Assembly: GCA_037349315.1 (NCBI GenBank) | Contig: JBAIAC010000030.1 | Coordinates: 12,483,501-12,547,500 of the forward strand | Direction: 5' to 3' | DNA: 64,000 nucleotides | DNA from: Chelydra serpentina | Taxonomy: Eukaryota; Chordata; Testudines; Chelydridae | In this document: positions 11,901-22,371 of the stretch, one piece after another | Layout of the letters: every line of letters begins with the position of its first letter | Numbering within the stretch: the first letter of the stretch is position 1 | Position numbers and translations under genes: made by a program | The notes under the pieces: generated by a model | Databases searched by the model: none | Seen by the model: the letters and a program-made list of their open reading frames with translations, nothing else | What the model was told of the DNA's origin: nothing

Positions 11901-14900
11901 TAAATAGCTCATTGTGGGTTGGTCTCCAGCTGTACTCTAAACACCTTGGAAAGTGTCACAGGATCTTTAATGGCCTTAAGTGGTCATGACCTTGATTTTA
12001 TATTTCAATCAAAAGTACAGCTTGTCAAAAAAGTGAACCTTTTTCAGTGATAAAAAGGATCAATTTTTCTGTGAAAAGTTCTGTGAATTCCCCCCCCCCC
12101 CCTCTTTTAAAACAGTGAATTTCAAATTTCTTTTGAGGAAAAAAAGGATAAATTGTATGACAAATTGGTCCTCTGTTTTGTGCAACTCTAATAAAAAGGG
12201 ATAGCATTATTGGCACATATTCCCTTAAAACCATGCTAGAGCATGAATTCAACACTAAGTGATATTGAAAAGTGACACTTACTGAATAGGCAACATTTTT
12301 AGATTTTCCTTGGGTCCCTTTCGAGTAATGACCAGTCTTAATCTTGTTTAAATTATAAGATTAGGCAAAGATCACAACCTCAGTTGCTATGGCTGCAACT
12401 GAAAAAAAATTGTTAACTTTTATAAAACTATTGCAAGTAAATAAGCACAGGAAAATAGGCAAAATATGTCTAAGAGGTAAGTGTCTATTCACTTTGGAGC
12501 TAATTCCTTTCTTTATCATACTGCTTCTCAAAATAAATAGTTCCTTGAGATGGATATGGTAATGATCAGAGGAGAGACAAAACATGACATCCTCTATAGT
12601 CCCCTGATGATGGTCCTGTCCAATTAGGTTTAACAACACAAGGTGGGATGATCATTCTAAAACATATTGTGAAGCAGAAAATAGAGAACAAAAAGACAAG
12701 AGGTCTCAAGGGACTGGAAAAAAGTGTTTCCAACCATCTTGATGAGTCTGTTTAACCACAGCTTGATGAAGAAAAATGGGTAAGATCTGGCTCTGAGGAT
12801 GTTATCACATAAAACTTGTCAGTTCTAGGTCTGTTGCCTGAATCCATGAATCAGAAGTCACTATGATCTCATGGTGGTTCAGTGTCTTGTCTGAAACAAA
12901 TCGATGGTGTCACATCCAGGTCTTAGGAGACATGTGACCAAATTCAAACCAAACAAAACAACACTTTTGCATTTGGCTACCTTGTTGGCCATCTCAGTGG
13001 AGAGTCCAAGGGGTTGAATGGGCAAGCAGAAGCAATTACACATCCAAACGTGATCCCCTTAGGTCAGGGTTGGTATGCACTGCTCCTGCCTATCCTTTTA
13101 CCTGGTTTGTAGATAAATAGAGGTAGAGCCAAACTGCCACAAAGGCTGTCAGCCAAGTGCCTTTCATGAGCACTACAGTCATATTTGAAAAGAAAAGTAT
13201 CACCAGTCCCATCGTAAGGACTTAAACATAGCACTTCATTATTTCCATGTTGGCCCAAAGGTGGTAATTTAAATGCATTTTGTGTTCTGTTGATTTATGG
13301 CAGCTAAATTAATGTAATAAAACTTCACAGATCTGTTTCATGTGTATTATTGATAAAACTCCCGCTACAAGAAATGTGAAAATCCATCTTTATGAACTTT
13401 AATACTTGGTTCTGGCATCTGTTTTCAATTTAACAAGTTGACTGAAATGAATGTAACTACAAAAACTAGAACAGCCAAATGTGTATGTATCATTGCACAA
13501 AAATGGTTATTTCATCACTCAGTAATAATCATTTCTGATTTATTTGAACTGACTTTCAGGATCTGACTCTCAATTCTTGCCTGGGATTTGAGTTCAACCG
13601 GGAGTTCTGCTTACGCAAGGATTGCATGATCTGACCCTTGGAGCTTCATTTGCAAAATATGGAAATAGCCTTTGGAAATAGCCACATGCCAAGTAACCAG
13701 TGTGAATCAGAAGTGCTGCAAACATATTTGAATTTTCATTCCATAATCATATTTTGCAGCTTTGGAATACAAGTAGAACATATACCAAGTGAGTACAAAT
13801 GTCTCCTGTGCTAAAGTGATGCTGTTTATGGGCTGAAAACATTTATGGCTATAAGGAGACTGGCTTTTATCATACATAGACCTGTGTAAAGATCACATAA
13901 AAGATTTAGGCATGAATGTATTTGAAAAGAGATAGAGCATGCTGTAAATTATTCATAGCCATAGGAAAATGGTGCACAGTAAAGAAGAAAGTGTCTAGAG
14001 ACTAGCTTGATTGTTAGCAACCAACTACAAGACTAGCTTAGGAGTGACACCAAAGCTGCCGGAACTAATATTTATGTTTCTTTTGAGCCTATACTAAATA
14101 CCATACTACAATTACACCTTCCATAGCTTTGTATGTGAATTCAGCGCTTACACATCCATAAGAGAGCACACGAGAATGCAATCGGATATAGATAAAGCTA
14201 GATTGTTCACACTGTTTCACCTATACCTATCTAGAGAGAAAGACATAGAATGTTTATAGTTCCATAAGGAAGGAACTCCAGCATCCACCTTTACACTTGC
14301 TGAGGTCCCTGGCAGCAGAACTGGTGCAGCATTGCTGGGAAAGTGAGGGGCTGGATATGGGGGAATGCACGGTTTGTGCGCCCCTTGCACAGTGAATATA
14401 GTGTGGCAAGGACAGGACAGGCAAAAGCCTGGGGGTGGGGTTAGAATATCCTCTGCAGCATGTTCAATTTGAGGGTTGCAAAATAGTCACAACAGAATTC
14501 TTAAGGACACTAACATATTTCTAACACGGCTTCTTTGTTACATGCATGAAGTTGTGGGGTAGTGTGAAGGTTTTACTGGCACCCCTTTAGGATAACCAGC
14601 ATAAACGACTCCTGGCTTCATTGCTTGTGAATAATGCAACCATCCCAATAAAACCCTTCCACCCCACTGCACCATCAGTGAACAGAAGTGAAGTTATCTC
14701 TTGGGTGCACACGACAGCTGTTGAACACTGCAAAGCAACATTAGAAAGTGAAGGATAATATCATATCCATGTGGAACTGGAAAGGACATTTAGCAGGGCT
14801 ACCATTGATTCACCAACACTTTCTACAGTGTCCTGAGTTTTTCATGGGGATGACTCATCCAAGCACTTTTAATCTTCAGGGAACTGCATAACTTGAGAGA

Positions 14901-16640
14901 TCATAGCTCAAGGCAACATGGCTGCAGAACACAATTAACAAAAGGCCAAATCCTGAGAAATATTGGACAACTCCTGAACATTTGCATCTCTCATTGAACC
15001 CAAGGGGAGCCACAGATGCTCAAAAATGAAGTCAGTGGGAGTCCAACCATTCACTTTAATGGGAACTGGACTAGGGCTCACCTAAAACTCACCTGTTTGT
15101 TGCCACACAAACAAATAAACTGTGGAGGTTTGTTTTTTTGCTTTATTCTGGCTTTGGCAGGTGATTAAACAATTCTTAACTTTCAAGGGAGATAAGAAGT
15201 TAATTACTAAGGCATGTTAGATACATGATTTAAGAGCATTTAGTATTTCTATGTTAACTTTTTTTGGGGTAGAATTGGGCAAGCGAAGGGAAAAACCAGA
15301 CACATGAGTTATTTTTTCTGTATTTTGAATCGTAAATGAGATTATACAATGTCAACATAATTTAGAGCTGTAGTCAAGAAATTAGAAAATATGAGCTATC
15401 AAGTGTTCAGAAGAAATTTTGAATGAACGTTTAATAAGGAACCAGGGAGGGATTTAACTCTACTCTGACTCAAATATAAATGCCCAAGCTTATCATAACA
15501 TCAATATATACAAATCAAACAATATATCTTAACTGTCTCCCAAGGGTAAAATAAAGAGGCATTAAGCAGGGACTTGTCTGTCATTGAAACCTTTATTAAT
15601 AACAAATGTGGTTAAAAGGGGGGTGATTTCCACTATTTATAAAGCATTGAACTTCAGCAATCCAAACAGCAAAACTATATTTAGGAAACAAAAGAAGGAA
15701 GCATTGGATAAACACATTAAACTAGCTGACTGCAATGAGAGCTGGGAGGCTGGTAAAGCATCCGTTGCATGCTGCATTATAAGATGATATTACTTTCAAA
15801 TACTGTATTAAAGTTATTTAATACCCACTGAAACAAATATATGAAGGGGGAAGAGAACAGGGCTCCAGGCTGTGCAGCCAGAGAGGCGGTTTTCTCAGTA
15901 ACAGTTTGAAACTTTGCCTCTTTTTGGCAACAATTTTTAGCATAGTTCCCAAAGACAAATAAAAGTCATTGCCAAATGCAAGTTCCTGCTTGATTGACAG
16001 GTGGTGATGTTGGGCCTACTAATGAGAACCCTATTTGGTTGATGTAAAGTGTAACATTCTGGTCCTCTGAATAGAGCATAGTTAGAGCTGGGGTACTACC
16101 ACCAAGGATAGGGAATAGTGGTTGGATCTGGCTGCTATGACTCCTGCCAAAGGTTTTAGGCCAGGGGATCGCCACTGCGCATAGACCTTTTGGCTTTGCC
16201 TCTAGCCTACTCATGTTTCCATAATTTCAACTGAAAAGACACATACACTTAGCCACAATTTCAGATCTAGATCCAGATTTCAAGCACCATGAGAGCCCAG
16301 TGGGGTTCAGATCCAGAGTCTGGTTCATTTTTACGAAGAAGTATTATCTTCTCCATCATTAAGGCTGCAATTAGCATCTATTACAATCATCCGTCCTATG
16401 ACTTTGGTTTGGAAATTTGGTTTGGTCCAGAGGTTGCCAAAAGAGACAAAAGAATATATTTGCAAAGACTGAAGAATACTCACTCTGTTCTTGAGTTTTA
16501 GTCATTGGAAAATCATACAGTAAATATAACCACATTGCTCTTACCAACTACAGATAAATGCATATATCATCACAACAGGACAACTTTGACTCTGACATGT
16601 AATAGATACTATTAATTCATCAATAATCTCAAAATAGAAA
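8916..16640. other. Long AT-rich unique stretch, no gene seen
   Basis: About 7.7 kb without a defensible exon or RNA gene. It contains one clear dyad repeat at 11091, a C run at about 12090-12101, and scattered weaker dyads (for example 9600-9700). Open frames are all chance length. Confidence 0.5.
11091..11164. repeat. Dyad-symmetric short repeat
   Basis: Outer arms AGGATGAAATTCTG and CAGGATTTCACCCT, with inner arms around TGAAGTCAATGG and CATTGACTTCAA, make an imperfect palindrome over the whole unit. It is the same type as the unit at 18160 and is a MITE-like family of unknown class. Confidence 0.55.
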
Positions 16641-17095
16641 CACAATATAGTCAGTTTATAAGGGCAGAAGGAACCAATGTAATCATCTAGTCTGATACCC
16701 TGTATCAGGGTAGAGGGATAGCTCAGTGGTTTGAGCATTGGCCTGCTAAACTCAGGGTTATGAGTTCAATCCTTGAGGGGGCCATTTAGGGATCTGGGGC
16801 AAAAATCTGTCAGGGGACAGTACTTGGTCCTGCTAGTGAAGGCAGGGGACTGGACTCGATGACCTTTTAAGGTTGTTCCTTTTCTAGGAGATTGGCATAT
16901 CTCCATTTATTTAATTTAATAACACTTGCCATAGGACTTCTCTGATTTAATTCCTGTTTGAAATAGAGCATATCTTTCAGGAAACCATCTAATCTTGATT
17001 TAAAAAAATCCCAGTGATGAAGAATCCACCACAACCATGGCAAATTTTCCAAACGTTAATTTTCCTCACTAAAAAGGAAAATATGCATCTTATTA
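16641..17095 (-). mobile_element. Old CR1-type LINE 3' fragment, split by a SINE
   Basis: Read on the minus strand, this is the decayed 3' end of a CR1-class LINE. The recognisable pieces are the complement of AGGGCAGAAGGAACC...ATCATCTAGTCTGA at the 3' side and the residue-coding tail to about 17095. A tRNA-derived SINE (16713-16912) interrupts it. No open frame survives. Confidence 0.6.
16713..16912 (+). mobile_element. tRNA-derived SINE with CR1-like tail
   Basis: The 5' part is tRNA-like. A box A region reads TAGCTCAGTGGTTTGAGC and a box B reads GAGTTCAATCC, spaced as in Pol III internal promoters. The 3' part (TGGTCCTGCTAGTGAAGGCA, then GGGGACTGGACTCGATGACC) is homologous to CR1 LINE 3' ends. 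The tortoise Pol III SINE is known to share its tail with CR1, which supplies the reverse transcriptase. It lacks an acceptor stem and an intact cloverleaf, so it is not a tRNA gene. Confidence 0.85.
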
Positions 17096-17693
17096 TGTCT
17101 GAAAAAGACACAACCCTTTTGGAGTCAGGTTTTCAGCTGTGAAATGATGGTACAGGACCTGAGGTGAATGGAAAAGTTCGCTTATATTCACCATTGTACT
17201 TCCCCGAACTCATGAATGTCAGGGCCCACAATGCCCCCTAGTGTAAGGTAAAGTGTCCTCAGGGTAAAGGCCACATAGGGGTTGGTACGTTGGTGGGCAA
17301 TGATACAGCACAAGATCATCCAATCACACCTTCACCCAAAATGTTTTCTGTATGCTCTGGGAAAAGGAATGGCGGTATAGAGCCAGCTATGGAAACCCTG
17401 TGACAGTGGGAGATTTCACCATGCAAGGGGGGATCCCTAGCTATTCTAAGGCACCTTTCTATCTCCTTTAAATTTGTAGGGGCAGGAGCCAATGATAGAC
17501 CCTTTTATATGTGCAGTTTAATGCCAGTTAGATCAGCCTCAAATGTAAGTCCTCAAACTTACATACATAATTTTAACACACATCTTTAATGTTATACACT
17601 TTCCTATCCAAGGATGTATACAACATTATTCTTAAGGAATAGTAATTATAAGTACTTTACGAAAATTCTATTATACATAATTTAGTGTTATTA
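17096..17693. other. Unique DNA, no gene seen
   Basis: No repeat or coding signal was recognised apart from short chance frames. Confidence 0.5.
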
Positions 17694-17720
17694 TATCTCT
17701 ATCTATCTATCTATCTATAT
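17694..17720. repeat. (ATCT)n microsatellite
   Basis: Tandem TATC/ATCT units abut the hairpin that follows. Confidence 0.9.
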
Positions 17721-17828
17721 ATATCAGAAAAAATTCTTCTAGGGGATAATGAAGAGGAAAATTTTAGAATTATTTATATAATTCTATTTTTCCCTTAACA
17801 TTATCCCCTAGAATATTTTTTCTGATAT
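17721..17828. repeat. Nearly full-length 108-bp hairpin
   Basis: Left arm 17721-17751 and right arm 17799-17828 are inverted copies, 31 versus 30 nt, differing by one indel and one or two substitutions. Both begin ATATCAGAAAAAA when read inward and end TCTAGGGGATAATG. The interior continues the pairing imperfectly (GAATTAT / ATAATTC), leaving a short loop near 17775. It fits a MITE with TA-type flanks or a long RNA hairpin. No coding capacity. Confidence 0.8.
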
Positions 17829-19252
17829 CAATATTAATATTTTAAATGACTTTTAATAAATAAAAATAATTCCAACACAATCAGTGGTTTGGTGTTAAAG
17901 TTTTATGTTTGATGACTGAATAAATCTTCAGCTAATGTAAATCACCATATTATGTGGGCAGTGTAAGATTAGGACAGCCTTCACTTTTTCATTCATTGCT
18001 TTGAAGTGTTTGTTTTTTTGCAAATGATGTGAAAGGTAACTAGAGTAAATTATTGCCACTGAGCAACCTTACCTCTTTTTTAAATTAACTTTTGTTTGTT
18101 TCATTCCACATTACAACCTGCCCTGTTGTCTTGTTTTACCTACCGTAGTGTTAATTTCCATGGGTAAAATCCTGATCCCATTGATATCAATGGCAAAATT
18201 CCCATTGGCGTCAATAGGGACAGGATTTCACCCCATGAAGGTAGATAAATGTCTGTGATTGATTTTCCTCTCACACCAATTTTCTCCTAGTACTACCCCA
18301 TTGACTTCATCTGAGTTATTCTTAACTTACATGAGTGTGAAAGGTGAATCTGCTCTTATGAGTATAGAACTAGTGGAGGTACCCATCTAACCAAGGAGTT
18401 TACTAAGAACACAAAGTTATTGTGATATTGAGGTCAGGGGTTAAATCTGAGATGGTATTTCAACGCTAGAGATAATTAGTTCATTTTTGAAAGACATATG
18501 GCACGGCCTTCAACTCCTAATGGTGTAAAAGAGGAGTTCAAGTTCCAACTTTTGAGGTCATAGGTCAAATGTAAGTCGTTTGTGACATAAAGACCTTTTG
18601 CAAAAACTCAAGGGAACATTATCTTGGAAATAATACATAGCATGACCTTCAACTCTTAAAAATCTAAGAATAATCCTCCACTGACCAATCAAAGAATCAT
18701 ACATTTTGATTCCCCACACATTTTATTATGCCACAACAGACTGTAATGCATAATTCCTCAATAAATATCTACTTATCTCTAAAGCACTGATGCATATTGT
18801 CAACAACTTTTTTGTAGAATGGCAAATTCTTACCATTTACAGGTATGTTAATGGTTCTGTGACTCATATTTACTGATCTGCCTTAGGAAGAATTCTGCTT
18901 CAGGCAAAATTTTTACTTTATTGCTGTCGGTAGTGGGCAGATATTTTTCTTGCAAGGGATTTCCTGCTATAAATACCATTGTCATTCTGACTACAGAAGT
19001 TGTTGCCTTGAAACACCTTGTGCTGAAATACTGCCTTTGCAAGCCATTATTATATAATTATCACAGCTTTTGACCAAGCTACACAAAGCATACAAGAGGA
19101 AGCTCTTTTACTTTCAGAGTTTCCAAGGAAAAGGGTAAGAAAAATGTTCTCTGGATGAAAAATTGCTAATTTAAAGCCACCCTTGAACAAGTGCAAAGGC
19201 TCTTTGAATTGTGGCTGAGGCATCAGCCACTGTAGCATAACCCATGTTGGTC
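17829..19252. other. AT-rich unique DNA
   Basis: It holds one dyad repeat at 18160 and no gene. Confidence 0.5.
18160..18237. repeat. Dyad-symmetric short repeat
   Basis: ATGGGTAAAATCCTG at the left mirrors CAGGATTTCACCCCAT at the right, with inner CATTGATATCAATGG and CCATTGGCGTCAATAG. Same family type as 11091-11164. Confidence 0.6.
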
Positions 19253-19342
19253 TCAGAGTAGCAGCCGTGTTAGTCTCTGTCAGCAAAAAGAACAGGATTA
19301 CTTGTGGCACCTTAGAGACTAACACATTTATTTCAGCATAAG

Positions 19343-19371
19343 CTTTCGTGGGTTAGAACCCACTTCATCAG
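19343..19371 (-). ncRNA. Hammerhead-ribozyme-like core in PLE end
   Basis: On the minus strand: CTGATGA, then stem II GTGGG-TTCTAA-CCCAC, then GAAA, then GC-TTAT-GC-T as a 3-bp stem III. All invariant core bases up to U16.1 are present. The next base, the cleavage-site position 17, is G rather than A/C/U, so self-cleavage by this copy is unlikely. Hammerheads in PLE terminal repeats are established. A pairing stem I was not found. Confidence 0.5.
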
Positions 19372-19565
19372 ACGCATGGAATGGAACACACACTAAGCAG
19401 ATATTTATACATTCAGAGAAACATGAAAAGGTGGAAGTACCTATACCAACTTTAAGAGGCTAATTAATTAAGAGGAACTATATCAGCAGGGGAAAAAAAA
19501 CTTCGGAAGTGATAATCAAGATGGCCCATTTCAGTTGACACAAAGGTGTGAGTGAGGATAGTTAA

Positions 19566-19700
19566 CTAGGGGAAATAGATTAAATTAACGTAATGACCGA
19601 GCCACTCCCAGTCTCTGTTCAAACCTAAGTTCATGGTATCTAGTTTGCATATTAATTCAAGTTCAACAGCTTCTCCTTGGAGTCTGTGTTTTAGTAACAG
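19566..19700 (-). pseudogene. Penelope-like ORF, C-terminal remnant
   Basis: The minus-strand frame ends at 19566. Its last 44 or so residues include ELICKLDTMNLGLNRDWEWL followed by GHYVNLIYFP, which I read as the C-terminal tail of the Penelope-like protein downstream of its endonuclease. Codons upstream of about 19700 look like flanking DNA. No catalytic residues remain. The family assignment is an inference from the repeat context and not from a conserved domain. Confidence 0.45.
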
Positions 19701-19924
19701 GAAATCAATGAGCAAAGTACAGGAGAAGCGTGAACATGGAGAGCAAGGGACTGAGTTGCACCCAGTTCCACTGAGCACAGCAGAGCATCGGGTGGCCACA
19801 AAGAGACCAGTTGCAGCTTCCTGATTGTGGACCTAGTTCTACACCGGGGTTGCTTTAAAGCACACCAAGCTCATAACAGCCCCCGAAAGGGCCATCTCCC
19901 AGCTGAGAATAGTTGCAGTGTAGT

Positions 19925-19979
19925 ACCAGTTGAGATATACATGCAATATGCCTTTGTCCTACATCCTATGCCAGAATCT
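19925..19979. repeat. 55-bp target-site duplication, left copy
   Basis: Starts ACCAGTTGAGATATAC and ends GCCAGAATCT. It is base-for-base identical to 22317-22371. It sits immediately before the first base of the truncated retrotransposon. Confidence 0.97.
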
Positions 19980-21248
19980 ATGCTCGACCTGGCCAACGCC
20001 TTCGGATCCATCCCCCACCACCACATCTTCGACACGCTCCAGGAGTTTGGGATGCCAGAGTCCTTTCTCCGCCTGATCCGAGAACTGTACGAGGGCTGCA
20101 GCACCACCATCCGCTCGGTAGAAGGGGAGACCGCCGAGGTACCAATCCGCAGTGGCGTGAAACAGGGTTGCCCCCTCAGCCCGATCGTCTTCAACCTCGC
20201 CATGGAACCGCTCCTGCGGGCGATCTCCGACGGCTTCGACCTACACGACGAGAGGGTGAGCGTCTTGGCCTATGCGGACGACCTGGTCCTGATCGCAGAC
20301 GACCCCGAAAGGTTCCAGGGCATGCTCGACACCATCGGGAGAGTCGCAGACTGGACGGGGCTCCGCTTCAATGCCAAGAAGTGCACGTCCCTCCACGTTG
20401 ATGGGAGCAAGAGGGACTCAGTAATGACGACGGAGTTCCTCGTCCAGGGCGAGTCCTTCATCCCCCTGGCAGAGGGGCAGGTGTACCAGCACCTCGGCAC
20501 GCCAACGGGCTTCCGCATCTGGCAGACCCCTGAGGACACTATCTGGGAGATCCTGCAGGACGCCACCAAGATCGATGCATCCCTGCTGGCGCCGTGGCAG
20601 AAAATCAACGCCCTCAACACCTTCCTGATCCCCCGCATCGCCTTTGTCGTGAGAGGATCCGCCGTGGCAAAGGTGCCCCTCAACAAAGCGGACAACACCA
20701 TCCGGCAGCTGGTCAAGAGCTGGCTGTCCCTGCCCCAGAGAGCCAGCAACGAGCTCATATACATCGCGCACAGGCACGGTGGCGCCAACGTCCCCCGCAT
20801 GGGGGACCTGTGCGACATTGCGGTCATCACGCACGCCTTCCGCCTCCTGACGTGCCCGGACGCCAAGGTGAAGAACGTCGCGACGACCGCCCTGTGCGAC
20901 ACCATCGGGAAGCGAATCGACAGACCCCCCTCCGACAAGGACATGGCCTCCTTCCTGAGCGGCTCCCTGGATGGCGAGTTCGCCTGGGGCAGGGGTGACA
21001 ATGCCTCGCTGTGGACCCGCGCCTGCAATGCCACACGCCGACTGGGGAAGTGGCTGGGCTGCCGCTGGGTATGGAACGAGGAACGACAGGAGCTGGGAGT
21101 CCTGGTGCCGCGGATCAAGTCAGAGGACAACACTATCATCATCTCCGGAGCCAGAGGCGTGCTGGAGAGATCTCTGAAGGCTGCTATCCGCGCCCTCTAC
21201 GTGGCGATCCTGAAGAAAAAACCGACCAGGGTAAGGTGTTCAAGGTGA
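19980..21248 (+). pseudogene. RLE-LINE ORF part 1: reverse transcriptase
   Basis: This is the RT palm onward, missing everything before motif A: N-terminal DNA-binding zinc fingers and RT motifs 0-2. Numbered from the ATG at 19827, the catalytic Asp of motif A is D54 in LDLANAFGSIPH, motif B is GVKQGCPLSP (110-119), and motif C is YADD (149-152), so all three catalytic aspartates remain. Thumb and linker follow to about residue 465. The frame opens at 19827, but its first 51 codons are flanking DNA including the whole duplication; element coding starts exactly at codon 52. It terminates at TGA 21246-21248 after a one-base frame loss near an A6 run at about 21220. Dead as an autonomous element through truncation and frameshift. 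Confidence 0.88.
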
Positions 21249-21922
21249 CCAGCAAGTGGTACTCCAGCAACCACTTCCTCCCCATGGGCAGCTTCACCCG
21301 GTTCGCCGATTGGCGGTTTATACACCGTGCCCAGCTGAATTGCGTCCCTCTCAATGGAGCCGTCTGCCACAGGAACCGGGACAAGCGCTGCAGGAAGTGC
21401 GGGTACGTCGCCGAAACCCTGCCCCACGTCCTATGCAGCTACAAGCCCCATGCCAGAGCCTGGCAACTGTGCCACAACGCCGTCCAGGACCGCCTAGTGA
21501 AGGACATCGACCCGCGCCTGGGGCAGGTTGCTGTCAAACGCGCCATCCCCGGCACCGACAGCCAGCTGCGCCCAGACATCGTCATCACGGACGAGGTTGG
21601 AAAAAAGATCATCCTGGTCGACGTAACGATCCCGTTTGAGAACAGGACCCCGGCCTTCCGTGCAGCCCGAGCCCGCAAGCTCGAAAAGTACACCCCCCTG
21701 GCCGACACCCTGCAGACAAAGGGCTACGAGGTACACACCGACGCCTTACTCGTCGGGGCCCTGGGTGCCTGGGACCCGTGCAACGAACGCGTACTGAGGA
21801 CCTGTGGGGTGGGCCGCCACTACGCACGGCTCATGAGATGCCTAGTGGTGTCGGACACTATCCGTTGGTCCCAGGACATTTACACGGAGCACGTAACTGG
21901 CCACCGCCAATTCCAGGAGTGA
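21225..21922 (+). pseudogene. RLE-LINE ORF part 2: CCHC motif and endonuclease
   Basis: This continues the same protein one frame over. Numbering from the in-frame ATG at 21011, the zinc-knuckle-like segment is C127-x2-C130-x8-H139, followed by LC. The expected fourth ligand five residues after the histidine is Tyr144, although C142 lies nearby. The nuclease shows RPD (D189), then D204 in ILVDVTIPFE, then K223 and K226-Y227 in ARKLEKY, the PD-x(n)-D...K/KY arrangement of the restriction-like endonuclease that nicks the target for target-primed reverse transcription. It ends at TGA 21920-21922. The first 70 or so codons after 21011 are only a shadow frame of part 1. Confidence 0.88.
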
Positions 21923-22316
21923 GCTGGGGGAACCCTGTCCACCCACAAGGGGGAAGGGACCTATTAACCCCCCCCCACTAGACCTCATCCCCTGAGCCCC
22001 GAACCCACCAAACCTAGCCGAATCCCACCATGTGAGGGTCGCCCCATTCTCATTACCCAGCCCACTTACTCATACCCATGACTGTCTGTACTCCCTATAA
22101 GAGTGATAGACCCCCACCGCTTGCCAACTGTATCCTGATCCCGCCCACCGCTTACCCCTCCATTGGGGACATTGCAGTCCGTATGTATTATGTGTGCTGC
22201 CCAACCCCAAAATACTAACATCCCCCTATACTCTGCATGCTACCCCCAATGACCAATAACTGATGCTTCAAACTGTTTGTATCATCTATTTTCGAACATT
22301 CTCTAATAAAATTAAA
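21923..22316 (+). other. C-rich 3' UTR of the RLE-LINE
   Basis: The sense strand is strongly C-rich, with runs such as a C9-type tract near 21968, and few G. It ends with AATAAAATTAAAA directly against the right duplication. R2-class RTs recognise their own 3' UTR RNA, so this region is the likely template-recognition element. Confidence 0.7.
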
Positions 22317-22371
22317 ACCAGTTGAGATATACATGCAATATGCCTTTGTCCTACATCCTATGCCAGAATCT
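22317..22371. repeat. 55-bp target-site duplication, right copy
   Basis: Identical to 19925-19979. The base that follows differs (G versus A), so the duplication length is fixed at 55 bp. Confidence 0.97.

Larger units (their letters stand above)
19253..19700 (-). mobile_element. 5'-truncated Penelope-like retroelement, 3' end
   Basis: The terminal sequence from 19253 to about 19378 is the unit found at 2451, 8668, 38266 and 59067. Here it continues inward, on the minus strand, through an AT-rich untranslated part (19379-19565) into a short coding tail. From memory of turtle genomes, longer copies of this repeat carry a reading frame with GIY-YIG-type residues on this strand, which is why I assign it to Penelope-like elements. 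The GIY-YIG and RT regions are absent here because of 5' truncation near 19700. No duplication flanking this copy was found. Confidence 0.6.
19980..22316 (+). mobile_element. 5'-truncated RLE-type LINE (R2/NeSL superclade)
   Basis: This is a 2337-bp GC-rich insertion in AT-rich DNA, exactly bounded by the 55-bp direct repeats. It begins inside reverse transcriptase motif A, continues through the RT core, a CCHC-like zinc motif and a restriction-like endonuclease, then has a C-rich 3' untranslated region of about 390 bp ending TCTAATAAAATTAAAA. The domain order RT then CCHC then C-terminal PD-D nuclease defines the R2/R4/NeSL group and excludes CR1, L1 and RTE, which use an N-terminal APE nuclease. 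The motif B wording GVKQGCPLSPIVFN and ETLPHVL near the zinc motif resemble NeSL/Utopia-type elements most, but the clade needs a tree. Neither 28S rDNA nor U2 snRNA sequence flanks it. Confidence 0.88.

Noticed and set aside
16713..16790. Functional tRNA gene
   Set aside because: Boxes A and B are present, but there is no closing acceptor stem, and the sequence continues into a CR1-like tail: a SINE.
20270..21142. 290-codon minus-strand frame
   Set aside because: It lies fully antisense to the GC-rich RT of the RLE-LINE, where long antisense frames are expected. Composition is Arg/Ser/Pro-rich with no domain.
19925..22371. R2 in 28S rDNA or Utopia in a U2 snRNA gene
   Set aside because: The 55-bp flank resembles neither rDNA nor U2 snRNA, so target-site identity cannot support either name.
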